From JBFWWW01 sp050245975 (GTDB taxonomy: Bacteria > Pseudomonadota > Alphaproteobacteria > Rhizobiales > Hyphomicrobiaceae): a stretch of 16,195 nucleotides of DNA. A model generated the notes under the pieces. That model saw only the letters and a program-made list of their open reading frames with translations, was not told where the DNA came from and searched no databases. Both the position numbers and the translations under genes were made by a program. The DNA is taken from assembly GCA_050245975.1 (NCBI GenBank), contig JBFWWW010000074.1:1-16195 (forward strand), written 5' to 3'. Of this stretch, positions 7,366-14,505 are shown piece after piece (position 1 is the first letter of the stretch; each line of letters begins with the position of its first letter).

Positions 7366-7803
7366 ATGTACAAGCATCTGCTGATCCCGACCGATGGGTC
7401 CGATGTGTCGATGAAGGGTGTCGAGCAGGGACTGGCGCTCGCCAAGGCGCTGGGCGCCAGGGCGACGATCGTCACGGTGTCCGAACCCTGGGTCACCATT
7501 GCGACCGGAGAGATGGGTCTGGCTTTCCCTCCGGACGACTATGCGCGTTCGGCTGCCGCCAACGCGGATGACACGCTGGCCAAGGCGCGCAAGCTCGCCG
7601 AGGCGGCAGGCGTCGCCTGCGAAACGCTCTATATAAAGGAGCAGTATCCCGCCGAAGCCATCGTCGCGGCAGCGGCCGACAACAACTGCGACCTGATCGT
7701 CATGGCATCGCACGGGCGGCGCGGCATCGGTCGCCTGTTGCTCGGCAGCCAGGCGCACCGCGTGGTGACGGAAAGCAAGATCGCCGTCCTGATCTGCCGC
7801 TGA
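7366..7803 (+). CDS. Universal stress protein, UspA family
   Basis: This is a single-domain Usp of 145 residues, the usual size. The N-terminal strand and loop read HLLIPTDGSD (residues 4-13). The C-terminal ATP-binding motif is MASHGRRGIGRLLLGS, which fits G/A-2x-G-9x-G-S with Ala in place of the first Gly, as in many proteobacterial members, so nucleotide binding is likely. It is a cytoplasmic protein, linked in the family to survival under energy or oxygen limitation. The start at 7366 has AGAAGG about 8 bases upstream and gives the standard N-terminus; the frame is open further upstream to 7300 but that extension is not family-like. The FNR-type dyad at 7287 suggests induction at low oxygen. 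It is convergent with the GST gene, 25 bp apart. Confidence 0.93.
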   Translation: MYKHLLIPTDGSDVSMKGVEQGLALAKALGARATIVTVSEPWVTIATGEMGLAFPPDDYARSAAANADDTLAKARKLAEAAGVACETLYIKEQYPAEAIVAAAADNNCDLIVMASHGRRGIGRLLLGSQAHRVVTESKIAVLICR

Positions 7804-7828
7804 GCCTCGCCGGCGAGCAGAGGCGGCC

Positions 7829-8455
7829 TCAGGGCGCTCCGTTCCGGCCGTGGGCGCGGAATGCGGGCCTGAGCGTGAGCCGCTCATAGTAGGCGGACAC
7901 CGCCGGCATCGCGGGTCGTGCCGCAATCGGCGCCATGAACCAGCGGTTGACCGACAGCCCGACGGGAATGTCGGCGAGCGAGAAATGCGGCCCGGCGACG
8001 TAGGCGCCGGTCCTTGCGAGCTGGTCTTCGAGAATGGCGACATGGCGGGTCCACGCCGCCACCGACGCGGCGATGGCGTGCTCGTCCGTGTGCTCGGGCG
8101 AGCGGCGCACCAGCGCCTGGAAGGCGTAGCGCCACGATGAGTTGAACTCGGTTGCCTGCCAGTCCATCCACTGCTCGATGCGGGCGCGGGCGGCGGGTGC
8201 CGCGGGCAGCAGCTCCGCCCCGCCATAGGCTGCGGCGAGGTAGCGGATGATCGTGTTGGATTCCCACAGCACGGTATCGCCGTCGATCAGGACGGGAACG
8301 AGCGCGTTCGGATTGAGGCTCAGATAGTCCGGCGTCCGTGTGTCGCGGAAGCCGGAGCCCCAGTCCTCGCGTTCAAACGGCAGGCCCAGCTCGTCGCAGG
8401 TCCACAGCACCTTGCGCACGTTGATCGAGGTGGCCTTGCCCAGAACCTTCAACAT
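7829..8455 (-). CDS. Glutathione S-transferase family protein
   Basis: This is a 208-residue cytosolic GST. The N-terminal thioredoxin-like domain (about 1-78) has TSINVRKVLWTCDELGLPFE with Ser/Asn near the usual catalytic position, the cis-Pro segment NALVPVLIDG and the glutathione-binding ESNTIIRYL. The all-helical C-terminal domain (about 88-200) carries the conserved FSLADIPVG N-capping box. The likely role is glutathione conjugation or reduction of an electrophile; the substrate is not readable. It is transcribed alone, convergent with the stress protein gene and divergent from the MaoC-like gene. Confidence 0.93.
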   Translation of the reverse strand: MLKVLGKATSINVRKVLWTCDELGLPFEREDWGSGFRDTRTPDYLSLNPNALVPVLIDGDTVLWESNTIIRYLAAAYGGAELLPAAPAARARIEQWMDWQATEFNSSWRYAFQALVRRSPEHTDEHAIAASVAAWTRHVAILEDQLARTGAYVAGPHFSLADIPVGLSVNRWFMAPIAARPAMPAVSAYYERLTLRPAFRAHGRNGAP

Positions 8456-8581
8456 TGCAGTGTCGTCCGCCGGTGGTTGCAGGCCCGCAATTGCCGCCGC
8501 GGGCCAAGGCGCGCTATGCCATGGCTACGGACCCCGCCCGTCAAGGGCTGCTTCGGGGCCTGCACGAAAAGGGATCACACA

Positions 8582-9058
8582 ATGAGCGCCGAAACCCGCC
8601 GCCGCAACCTGGGCCTGACCTGGCGCGAGTTCGTTGTCGGCGACCGCTACCTCACGCTTCGACGGACCATCTTCGAAAGCGAGCTCAACCAGTTCCTGGC
8701 GCTGGCCGGCCTGCAGGAGATGCTGTTCACCGATCTCACCTACATCTCCAGGCGCGGCGACGGGCGGCGTCTTGTGCCGGGCTCGCTGGTCCTGTCGATG
8801 GCCGAGGGTCTCTCGATCCAGGCGCTGCTGCAACACACCGGCCTCGCCTTTCTCGAGGCGGACTGGAAGGTGCGTGCGCCGGCCTATGCCAACGACACCA
8901 TCGAGGTGGAGATCGAGGTGATCGAGCAGCGCGCCACGTCGAAGGGCGACCGCGGCCTCGTGCGCACGCGCAACATCGTGCGCAACCAGGACGGCCTCGT
9001 CGTCGCGGAATACACTCCGCTGCGTCTCGTCGCCGGCAGCCACGAGGCCAACCCGTGA
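8582..9058 (+). CDS. MaoC-like hot-dog domain protein
   Basis: This 158-residue single hot-dog domain resembles MaoC-type (R)-enoyl-CoA hydratases: a strand-helix start (WREFVVGD), a central stretch FTDLTYISRRGDGRRLVPGS with the VPG turn, and C-terminal strands with WKVRAPAYANDTIEVEIEV, where such proteins have VxxPVxxGDTL. In the catalytic NPxHxD motif the His appears replaced: by eye EMLFTD (46-51) occupies that place, keeping the final Asp but with Phe for His, so hydratase activity is doubtful. The start at 8582 has AAAAGGG about 8 bases upstream. Its stop overlaps the dgoK start (GTGA at 9055-9058), tying it to a sugar-acid operon where a CoA-type protein is not expected. Confidence 0.82.
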   Translation: MSAETRRRNLGLTWREFVVGDRYLTLRRTIFESELNQFLALAGLQEMLFTDLTYISRRGDGRRLVPGSLVLSMAEGLSIQALLQHTGLAFLEADWKVRAPAYANDTIEVEIEVIEQRATSKGDRGLVRTRNIVRNQDGLVVAEYTPLRLVAGSHEANP

Positions 9059-9981
9059 GCGAAGCAGCCTGGATCGCGGTCGACTGGGGCACCTCCAACC
9101 TGCGCGCCTGGGGCATCGGCGCGGACGGCGAGATGCGCTTTGCGGTGTCGTCGGGCGACGGCATGAGCAAGCTCGCGCCCGAGGGATATCCGGGTGCGCT
9201 CACGGCGCTGGTGGCGGACCGGATCGGCGAGCACGGCCCGCCGCTCGATGTGCTCATCTGCGGCATGGCCGGCGCGCGGCAGGGTTGGCGCGAGGCGCCC
9301 TATGTCGAGGTGCCGGCTGATCTCGGCGCGCTCGCGTCCGGTGCGATCATGCCGCCGATGCCGGAAGGCCGCCTGCGGCCGCGCATTCTCCCCGGCATTT
9401 GCCAGCGCGAAACGGGGGCCGAGGAGGTGATGCGCGGCGAGGAGACCCAGCTTCTCGGCCTGGCGTCGCTGTCGCCGGGTTTTGCCGGCACGGTGTGCAT
9501 GCCGGGCACGCATGCCAAGTGGGTGCGCCTGGCGGATCGCCATGTCGAGCGTTTCGCCACCGCCATGACGGGCGAGATGTTCGAGCTGTTGCGCGCGCAT
9601 TCGGTGCTGCGTCATTCGCTCAACGGCGATCTGCACGGGGCCGCGCGGGACGAAGGCTTCGCGCACGGCCTGGCACTGGGTCTCGATGCGCCGGGGCGGC
9701 TTCTGTCGCAGCTTTTCAAGGTCCGCACGGCGGCGCTGCTCTCCGGGCGCACGCCGGACTGGTGCGCCGGCTACCTGTCGGGATTGCTGATCGGTTCGGA
9801 GATCGGCGGCGCGCGGAGCTGGATCGGCAGGGAAACCGTCGCCGTCGTGGGTGACGAAACCCTGTCCGCGCTCTACGCGGCCGGCATCGAGGCCGCCGGC
9901 GGGCAAGCACGCATCGTGGACGGCACCGAGGCGGTGCTCGCCGGCCTCGCGGCAGCGCGCACCCAGATCCCCGGGAGATAG
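9055..9981 (+). CDS. dgoK: 2-dehydro-3-deoxygalactonokinase, DgoK
   Basis: This is the kinase of the De Ley-Doudoroff pathway: 2-keto-3-deoxy-D-galactonate + ATP gives 2-keto-3-deoxy-6-phosphogalactonate. It has 308 residues, the usual family length. Visible family features are the N-terminal phosphate loop AVDWGTSNLRAW (8-19), ICGMAGARQGW (68-78), LPGICQ, MRGEETQLLG (126-135), MPGTHAKWV (149-157) and a GLALGLDAPGRLLSQLF helix. It starts with GTG at 9055, overlapping the stop of the MaoC-like gene by four bases, so translation is probably coupled. The dgoA ATG follows its TAG by two bases. This pair is strong evidence for galactonate or related sugar-acid catabolism. Confidence 0.93.
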   Translation: MSEAAWIAVDWGTSNLRAWGIGADGEMRFAVSSGDGMSKLAPEGYPGALTALVADRIGEHGPPLDVLICGMAGARQGWREAPYVEVPADLGALASGAIMPPMPEGRLRPRILPGICQRETGAEEVMRGEETQLLGLASLSPGFAGTVCMPGTHAKWVRLADRHVERFATAMTGEMFELLRAHSVLRHSLNGDLHGAARDEGFAHGLALGLDAPGRLLSQLFKVRTAALLSGRTPDWCAGYLSGLLIGSEIGGARSWIGRETVAVVGDETLSALYAAGIEAAGGQARIVDGTEAVLAGLAAARTQIPGR

Positions 9982-9983
9982 GC

Positions 9984-10601
9984 ATGGACATCACCGGGCA
10001 CCGCCCGCTCATCGCCATCCTGCGCGGCATCGCGCCCGGCGAGATCCTTGCCGCCTGCGAGGCGCTGGTGCAGGCCGGCATCACGCTCATCGAGGTGCCG
10101 CTCAACTCGCCGCAGCCGCTCAAATCGATCGCCTCCGCCGGCGCGGCGATGCAGGGTCGTGCGCGCATCGGCGCCGGCACCGTGCTGTCGCCGGGCGAGG
10201 TCGACGCCGTCGCGGCCGCGGGCGGCACGTTCATCGTCTCGCCCGACTGCAATCCGGACGTGATCGCGCGCACGCGCGACAAAGGCCTGGGGTCCTTTCC
10301 CGGCGTCTTCACGCCGACCGAAGCGTTCGCGGCCATCCGGGCCGGCGCGCATGTCCTGAAAATTTTTCCTGCCGAGATCGCGGGGCCGGCCGGCATCCGC
10401 GCCATGAAGGCCGTGCTGCCGCCCGCGATGCCGCTCTATGCCGTGGGCGGCGCCGGTGCGGAGACCTTCGCGGCCTTTCTCGCCGCGGGCTGCACGGGGT
10501 TCGGCATCGGCAGCGCGCTCTACAGGCCGGGACTGCGGGCAACGGACATTTCCGAGCGTGCGCGCCTGCTGGTCGCGGCATTCGATGCGGCAACGAGCTG
10601 A
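9984..10601 (+). CDS. dgoA: 2-dehydro-3-deoxy-6-phosphogalactonate aldolase, DgoA
   Basis: This is a class I aldolase of the KDPG/KDPGal family that splits the DgoK product into pyruvate and glyceraldehyde 3-phosphate. It has 205 residues, the typical length. Expected residues are present: Arg14 (ILRGI), Glu37 (LIEVPLNSP, the acid/base), GAGTVLSP (63-70), SPDCNPDVI, PGVFTPTEA (106-114) and the Schiff-base Lys126 in LKIFPAE, then AVGGAGAE for phosphate binding. The LNSP stretch after the Glu fits the KDPGal rather than the KDPG branch, in agreement with its neighbour. The start has GGGAG 7 bases upstream, inside the end of dgoK. The esterase gene follows with its ribosome site overlapping the dgoA stop. 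Confidence 0.94.
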   Translation: MDITGHRPLIAILRGIAPGEILAACEALVQAGITLIEVPLNSPQPLKSIASAGAAMQGRARIGAGTVLSPGEVDAVAAAGGTFIVSPDCNPDVIARTRDKGLGSFPGVFTPTEAFAAIRAGAHVLKIFPAEIAGPAGIRAMKAVLPPAMPLYAVGGAGAETFAAFLAAGCTGFGIGSALYRPGLRATDISERARLLVAAFDAATS

Positions 10602-10612
10602 GGAAATGATCC

Positions 10613-12163
10613 ATGCGAGAGAAGATGCCTCACCTCCTCGCGATGGCTTGTGTGCTGCTGCTCGCCGTCGCGCTGCACGGGCTTCCGGCACGTGCTGAAA
10701 CCGTAGCGACGGCGCAGGGTTCTGTCGGCGGTGCGACCGAGGGCGGCGTACAGGTCTTCAAGGGCATTCCCTACGCCGCGCCGCCTGTCGGTCCGTTGCG
10801 CTGGAAGCCGCCGGCGGCACCCGCATCCTGGAACGGCGAGCGCAAGGCCGACACCTACGGCGCGGCCTGCATCCAGCCACCGGGACTGTCGGCCGCCAAT
10901 GGCGGCGAGACGGGGCCGGCAAGCGAGGACTGCCTGTTCCTAAATATCTGGACATCCAGGACGGGCCGGTCCGCCAAATTGCCTGTGATCGTCTGGATAC
11001 ACGGCGGCGGCTACGTCTTCGGCTCGGGGAGCCTCGCCGTCTACAACGGTGCGCCGCTGGCCTCCCGCGGCGCCGTCGTGGTCACGCTCAACTACAGGCT
11101 CGGGCAGCTCGGCTTCTTCGCGCATCCGGCGCTGGAGAAGGAAGCGCCCGGCGGTCCGGTGAACTTCGGCCTGCTCGACCAGATCGCGGCGCTCAAATGG
11201 GTGCGCGCCAACATCGCGGCGTTCGGTGGCGATCCCGGCAACGTGACCATCATGGGCCAGTCGGCAGGCGCCAAGAGCGTGCTGGCGCTCTTTGCGTCGC
11301 CACTGGCGCGCGGGCTCTTTCACAAGGGTGTGGCGGCAAGCTCCTATGCGGTTGCCGACATGACGCGCGCCAAGGCCGTGGAGATCGGCGCGAAAGTCGC
11401 CGATGCGCTGGGACTGAAGGGCGTGTCGGCGTCCGCAGCCGACCTGCGCGCCGTGCCGGCTTCGGCCTTTCTAACTCTCAAGGGCCAGGGGCTCTCCACA
11501 TCGCCGCTGCCGGTGGCCGGCGACATGGTGCTGCCGCAGCCGATCGAGCGGGTGTTCGCGGCCGGCCGCGAGGCCGCGCTGCCGCTCATCCTGGGCAACA
11601 CGAGCGATGATGCCAGTGTCGCCGTCGCCTTCGGCATCGATCCGGCTGCCCTGCTTCGGAAGATGAAGGGCGCCGGCCTCGCGCTGCGTCTTGTCTATCC
11701 CGGCGTCACCGACAACGCGGAGCTTGCACGTCTGGTGGTGCGCGATGCCATCTTCACGCTGCCTGTGCGCTGGATCGCCGACCGCCATGCCAAACGCGCA
11801 ACCACATGGCGATATTATTTCGACTACGTCGCGACGGCGCGGCGCCCGGGCCTGCCAAACGGCGTGCCGCATGGCCTTGAGGTTCCGTTCCTGCTCGACA
11901 CGGGAGACCTCGCCGACGGCGTGCGCGGGACATTCACCGATGCCGACCGCGCCATCGCGCGACAGGTGAGCAATCTCGTTTTTGCGTTCGCCCGCAACGG
12001 CCGTCCGGCCTCCGAGACGCAATGGCCGAGCCACCGCGCGCTGCATGACCGGACCCTGGTGATCGGCGAGACAATCGCGGCGCGCAGCAATTTCATGCGT
12101 CCGCGGCTCGCGGCTTTCATCGGGTTCGCGAAGGTGTTGCAGGTTGTGACCGCGCGGAAGTAG
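10613..12163 (+). CDS. Exported type-B carboxylesterase
   Basis: This is an alpha/beta-hydrolase of the carboxylesterase type B family, 516 residues, the usual length. It has a Sec signal peptide (hydrophobic 8-21, cut likely after ARA near residue 28), so it acts in the periplasm or outside the cell. Landmarks are FKGIPYAAPPVGPLRW (49-64), the EDCLFLNIW signature (105-113), the oxyanion hole HGGG (130-133), nucleophile Ser217 in GQSAG, a likely acid Asp332 or Asp333 in GNTSDD where many members have Glu, and His420 in GVPHGLEVPF. The triad looks complete. GAGGA, shared with the dgoA stop, lies 8 bases before the ATG; a start at 10625 is possible. The neighbours suggest it may free a sugar acid or aromatic from an ester, but the substrate is not shown. 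Confidence 0.92.
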   Translation: MREKMPHLLAMACVLLLAVALHGLPARAETVATAQGSVGGATEGGVQVFKGIPYAAPPVGPLRWKPPAAPASWNGERKADTYGAACIQPPGLSAANGGETGPASEDCLFLNIWTSRTGRSAKLPVIVWIHGGGYVFGSGSLAVYNGAPLASRGAVVVTLNYRLGQLGFFAHPALEKEAPGGPVNFGLLDQIAALKWVRANIAAFGGDPGNVTIMGQSAGAKSVLALFASPLARGLFHKGVAASSYAVADMTRAKAVEIGAKVADALGLKGVSASAADLRAVPASAFLTLKGQGLSTSPLPVAGDMVLPQPIERVFAAGREAALPLILGNTSDDASVAVAFGIDPAALLRKMKGAGLALRLVYPGVTDNAELARLVVRDAIFTLPVRWIADRHAKRATTWRYYFDYVATARRPGLPNGVPHGLEVPFLLDTGDLADGVRGTFTDADRAIARQVSNLVFAFARNGRPASETQWPSHRALHDRTLVIGETIAARSNFMRPRLAAFIGFAKVLQVVTARK

Positions 12164-12229
12164 GTCCCGGCTCTCCGCAGGCGGGAACCGCGGGCCGGAA
12201 CCGTGCCGCGCGGCCGGCGTTGCCCGCAC

Positions 12230-12745
12230 ATGAGCCCCGAACACGAGCACCCGGCGATCGCAACCGGCGAGACGGAGGCGATCCCGCGCCGGCCGCTGGC
12301 GGATGCGGTCTTTTTCGTCGCGCTGATGTCGACCGCCATCGCCTTCGGCGGCGCGTTGGCGCATGCGCTCGAGCTGCCGAACAAGATCACCATGAGCCGC
12401 GATGACTACTTCGTCATGCAGCAGGCCTATCGCGGCTGGGATCAGCTTGCGTTCGTGCTGGCGGCGCAATTCGTATCGCTTGCCGCGGCGGCCGTCCTGT
12501 CCTGGCGTCGGCAGCGTGTGGCGGTGCCGGTCCTGGTTGCCATCGCCTGCCTGATCGCGGCCCAGGGCCTGTTCTGGATGTTCACGTTTCCCGCCAATAC
12601 GGCGACCGGCAACTGGATGCTCAAGCCGGAGAACTGGGAGGCGCTGCGCGCGCGCTGGGAATATTCCCACGCCGCCGGTGCAGCCCTTCAGCTCGGCGCG
12701 ATGGCGGCGATCGCGCTGGCCACCATCCGGCGCTCACACCGATAG
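12230..12745 (+). CDS. Four-helix membrane protein, resembles DUF1772/anthrone oxygenase-like
   Basis: This is a 171-residue inner-membrane protein with four predicted helices: about 24-48 (ADAVFFVALMSTAIAFGGALAHALE), 70-92, 98-118 and 148-165. A polar loop with MSRDDYFVMQQAYRGWD follows helix 1, and WEALRARWEYSHAAGA precedes helix 4. The W-x-LR-x-RWE-xx-HA pattern resembles DUF1772-type proteins, some of which are anthrone oxygenases, but I rate that link as moderate. The start is uncertain: the ATG at 12230 lacks a clear ribosome site, and a GTG at 12203 gives nine more residues. It lies 66 bp after the esterase gene on the same strand and is probably the last gene of that run. Confidence 0.72.
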   Translation: MSPEHEHPAIATGETEAIPRRPLADAVFFVALMSTAIAFGGALAHALELPNKITMSRDDYFVMQQAYRGWDQLAFVLAAQFVSLAAAAVLSWRRQRVAVPVLVAIACLIAAQGLFWMFTFPANTATGNWMLKPENWEALRARWEYSHAAGAALQLGAMAAIALATIRRSHR

Positions 12746-12771
12746 GTCGCGCAGCCGGTAAGCCTCACTCC

Positions 12772-12810
12772 GGTCAGTTGGGCAGGTCAGTTGGGGCAGG
12801 TCAGTTGGGC
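12772..12810. repeat. Triple 13/14-bp direct repeat at a stop codon
   Basis: Three near-identical units, GGTCAGTTGGGCA, GGTCAGTTGGGGCA and GGTCAGTTGGGC, stand head to tail. The third carries the TGA stop (minus strand, 12803-12801) and last codons of the gene at 12801-13844. The other two lie in the short gap between convergent genes. The middle unit has one extra G, so the period is 13 then 14. Confidence 0.9.
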
Positions 12811-13844
12811 GTACCCAGCCGCGAGAAGATCCACGGCCCGAACTTGCCGCGACGCGCGGGGCCGGCCGCACGCGCGATCTTGCGCGGCGGCGGTGCTACG
12901 GCGCGAACGGCGCGCGGCTCGCGACTGGAAAGGCCAGCCGTAGGAGCCGGCCCGGCGGTGGCCTGGCCCGAGACCCTGCCGCGCATCGGCTCTTCACGGC
13001 TGGCTGCGCCGATGGACATGCGGCCTTCCAGCGGTTCGCGCGGCTCGGCGCGTGCGGTGGCAACCGGCGTGTCGGCCGGCGTCGCCGTCACCTTCGCGGC
13101 CCAGCCGGCGGCGTTGGGCGTTACGCGCTGCAGCACGGGGGCGGCCGCGACGTCGCGCTCGCCACGCTTGCGCTCGGCTTTTGCGGGCCTGGCCGGCACG
13201 GCATGGGCGATGACGGCGTTCGGCAGGCAGCGTCCGTCCTCGGCAGTCTTCTGTCCGGCCGGGCACGTCCGGCTGCAGGCGGTGCCTTTCTGGTTCTGCA
13301 CCAGGGTCAGGAGGATGTAGTCGGGTTCTTCCACCGGCAGGCTGGCATTGACCCATTCGGTGAAGGATTTCATGGCGCGCCGCGTCGACGGCGACCAGGC
13401 GCCCGTCACCTCGCCCTCGTAGCAGCCCACGCGCTTCAGCTCGCGCTGCAGGTCGCGCACCAGCGCCCAGCGAGCGTCAGGATCGCCGGGCGCCGAGGAG
13501 GCGAGGCGCTGGTAGGGATCGGATCCCACCTGCTGTGTTTCGAGTGTGGGTGAGACGGTCCTGACCGGAGACGGAAGCGCGGAGGCGACCGTACGCACGG
13601 GACCGGCCGTGCTGGGCACCACGACGACTTCCGGATCGCTGGGCACCAGCGGATGACTGGCGGAGAACACGAGGCGGCCGTTGCCCTCGCGGGTCGCGGC
13701 AGCGGTCGCCGCGACAGGACGCGCGTCGGCGGTAGCATCGACGACCGTCGAGGGGAAGACCCGGGCGGTCTCTTTGGCGGGCGTGAGGTAGATGGCGCCG
13801 CCGAGCCCGGCGGCGATCAGGGCATACCCAGCAATCCTACTCAT
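12801..13844 (-). CDS. Membrane-anchored peptidoglycan-binding-like protein
   Basis: This 347-residue protein has one N-terminal hydrophobic segment (about 4-21, a signal anchor or signal peptide). A Pro/Ala/Ser-rich linker reaches about residue 120. A compact domain near 125-210 has LVRDLQRELKRVGCYEGEVTGAWSPSTRRAM, the repeat pattern of peptidoglycan-binding-like domains, then EPDYILLTLVQ and a Cys cluster (Cys190, Cys194, Cys206) that with Cys141 could form disulfides outside the membrane. A long basic Pro/Ala/Arg-rich tail fills 211-347. The domain with this EPDYILLTLVQ and Cys tail is common in Rhizobiales proteins of unknown role. The start has GAGG 8 bases before the ATG. The stop lies inside a short tandem repeat. 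The function is not known. Confidence 0.82.
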   Translation of the reverse strand: MSRIAGYALIAAGLGGAIYLTPAKETARVFPSTVVDATADARPVAATAAATREGNGRLVFSASHPLVPSDPEVVVVPSTAGPVRTVASALPSPVRTVSPTLETQQVGSDPYQRLASSAPGDPDARWALVRDLQRELKRVGCYEGEVTGAWSPSTRRAMKSFTEWVNASLPVEEPDYILLTLVQNQKGTACSRTCPAGQKTAEDGRCLPNAVIAHAVPARPAKAERKRGERDVAAAPVLQRVTPNAAGWAAKVTATPADTPVATARAEPREPLEGRMSIGAASREEPMRGRVSGQATAGPAPTAGLSSREPRAVRAVAPPPRKIARAAGPARRGKFGPWIFSRLGTPN

Positions 13845-13923
13845 GACGCAACCTCGCCAGACACAGACGCCAACAGGTCCCCCGCGCGAGGTGTGCGAAC
13901 GGCAATTGCGCGGGGTACGACCA

Positions 13924-13951
13924 CTTTTAGTCGTTCAGACAGCGATTGCAA
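13924..13951 (-). promoter_or_regulatory. Possible promoter of the peptidoglycan-binding-like gene
   Basis: On the minus strand TTGCAA (13951-13946) and TAAAAG (13929-13924) are 16 bases apart, each matching four of six sigma-70 consensus bases. They lie about 80 bases upstream of the ATG at 13844. The signal is modest and untested. Confidence 0.3.
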
Positions 13952-13987
13952 ACAACGACACCGTGAGGTCGTCGTGCCGGGGCACGC

Positions 13988-14275
13988 TTGTGCACAGGAT
14001 GGCGCCGCAAGAACGCTGCGGTGGATGAACGGTGGATAGCTTGAGAAGCGCACTGCCGGCTTGTCCACAGGGCCTGTCCGGACGCCTTGGACATGCATCG
14101 CGATCGCAGCCGGAGTGTGGGCCATTTACCACGCTGAATCCGTTAACAAAAAGAAACGAATCGCATAGCCTCAGCAACTAAGGGGGCAGTTTGTCCGTAT
14201 CGCGTCGCATGTTCGCCTGGCTTCCGATGCCTTGTGCATAAGCGGTGCTCGAGCGGCGACACCCTCTGTGCACAA
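13988..14275. promoter_or_regulatory. Cluster of four DnaA-box-like sites (candidate replication origin)
   Basis: Sites against the consensus TTATNCACA: TTGTGCACA at 13988-13996 (+, one mismatch), TTGTCCACA at 14061-14069 (+, one mismatch), TTATGCACA at 14233-14241 (-, perfect) and TTGTGCACA at 14267-14275 (-, one mismatch). A weaker CTATCCACC lies at 14031-14039 (-). The two plus-strand and two minus-strand boxes face each other across an A/T-richer segment (14122-14175) that could unwind and that has two GANTC methylation sites. This resembles an alphaproteobacterial origin, or a promoter region controlled by DnaA. The usual oriC neighbours such as hemE are not seen here. Confidence 0.5.
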
Positions 14276-14505
14276 ACTCATCGGCAGCCGACTTCGTTCC
14301 GGCACGAGCTTTGAAAAAGCGCGCGCGGATCGACGGTGAGCGCCGGCTTGGGAACCGTGCTCGCAGAGATCCGCAATTCGAGGGAATAGCGCTTTCCCGC
14401 CGAGGGATATTGGCGGGTCGTCCGGATGCGGCACCTCCCGGCGTGCGTATGCAAGACCAGAATGCGCAGGGGCGCATGCTGGTCCAAACATTTGGGGGCG
14501 CAACA

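Larger units (their letters stand above)
13845..14505. other. Long gene-free region with DnaA-box cluster
   Basis: This 661-bp gap lies between divergent genes and has no believable gene. From left to right it holds a possible promoter for the left gene (13924-13951), four DnaA-box-like sites (13988-14275) around an A/T-richer stretch (14122-14175) with two GANTC sites (14136-14140 and 14158-14162) and a GTTAAC (14142-14147). To the right are an imperfect hairpin (arms 14325-14331 and 14368-14374) and a second inverted repeat CCCGCC-N10-GGCGGG (14396-14417) in the leader of the right gene. Open frames crossing it show no family features. Confidence 0.6.

Noticed and set aside
7804..7830. Palindromes CTCGCCGGCGAG and GAGGCGGCCTC between the stress protein and GST genes as a shared terminator
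   Set aside because: There is no T-run on either strand and the loops are too small; they may pair in other ways, but the support is weak.
8884..9906. A 340-codon open frame on the minus strand
   Set aside because: It lies opposite dgoK and the MaoC-like gene and has a low-complexity Arg/Ala/His composition.
12164..12229. GC-rich inverted repeats between the esterase and the membrane protein gene as a terminator
   Set aside because: No T-run follows, and short GC-rich repeats arise often by chance in this DNA.
11471..12670. A 399-codon open frame on the minus strand
   Set aside because: It is antisense to the esterase and the four-helix membrane protein genes; no motif is seen.
14245..14505. 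An 87-codon N-terminal extension of the membrane protein, and other frames across the gap
   Set aside because: It would place the DnaA-box-like site at 14267 and two inverted repeats inside a coding region, has Arg-rich random-like content, and the ATG at 14506 has a good ribosome site.
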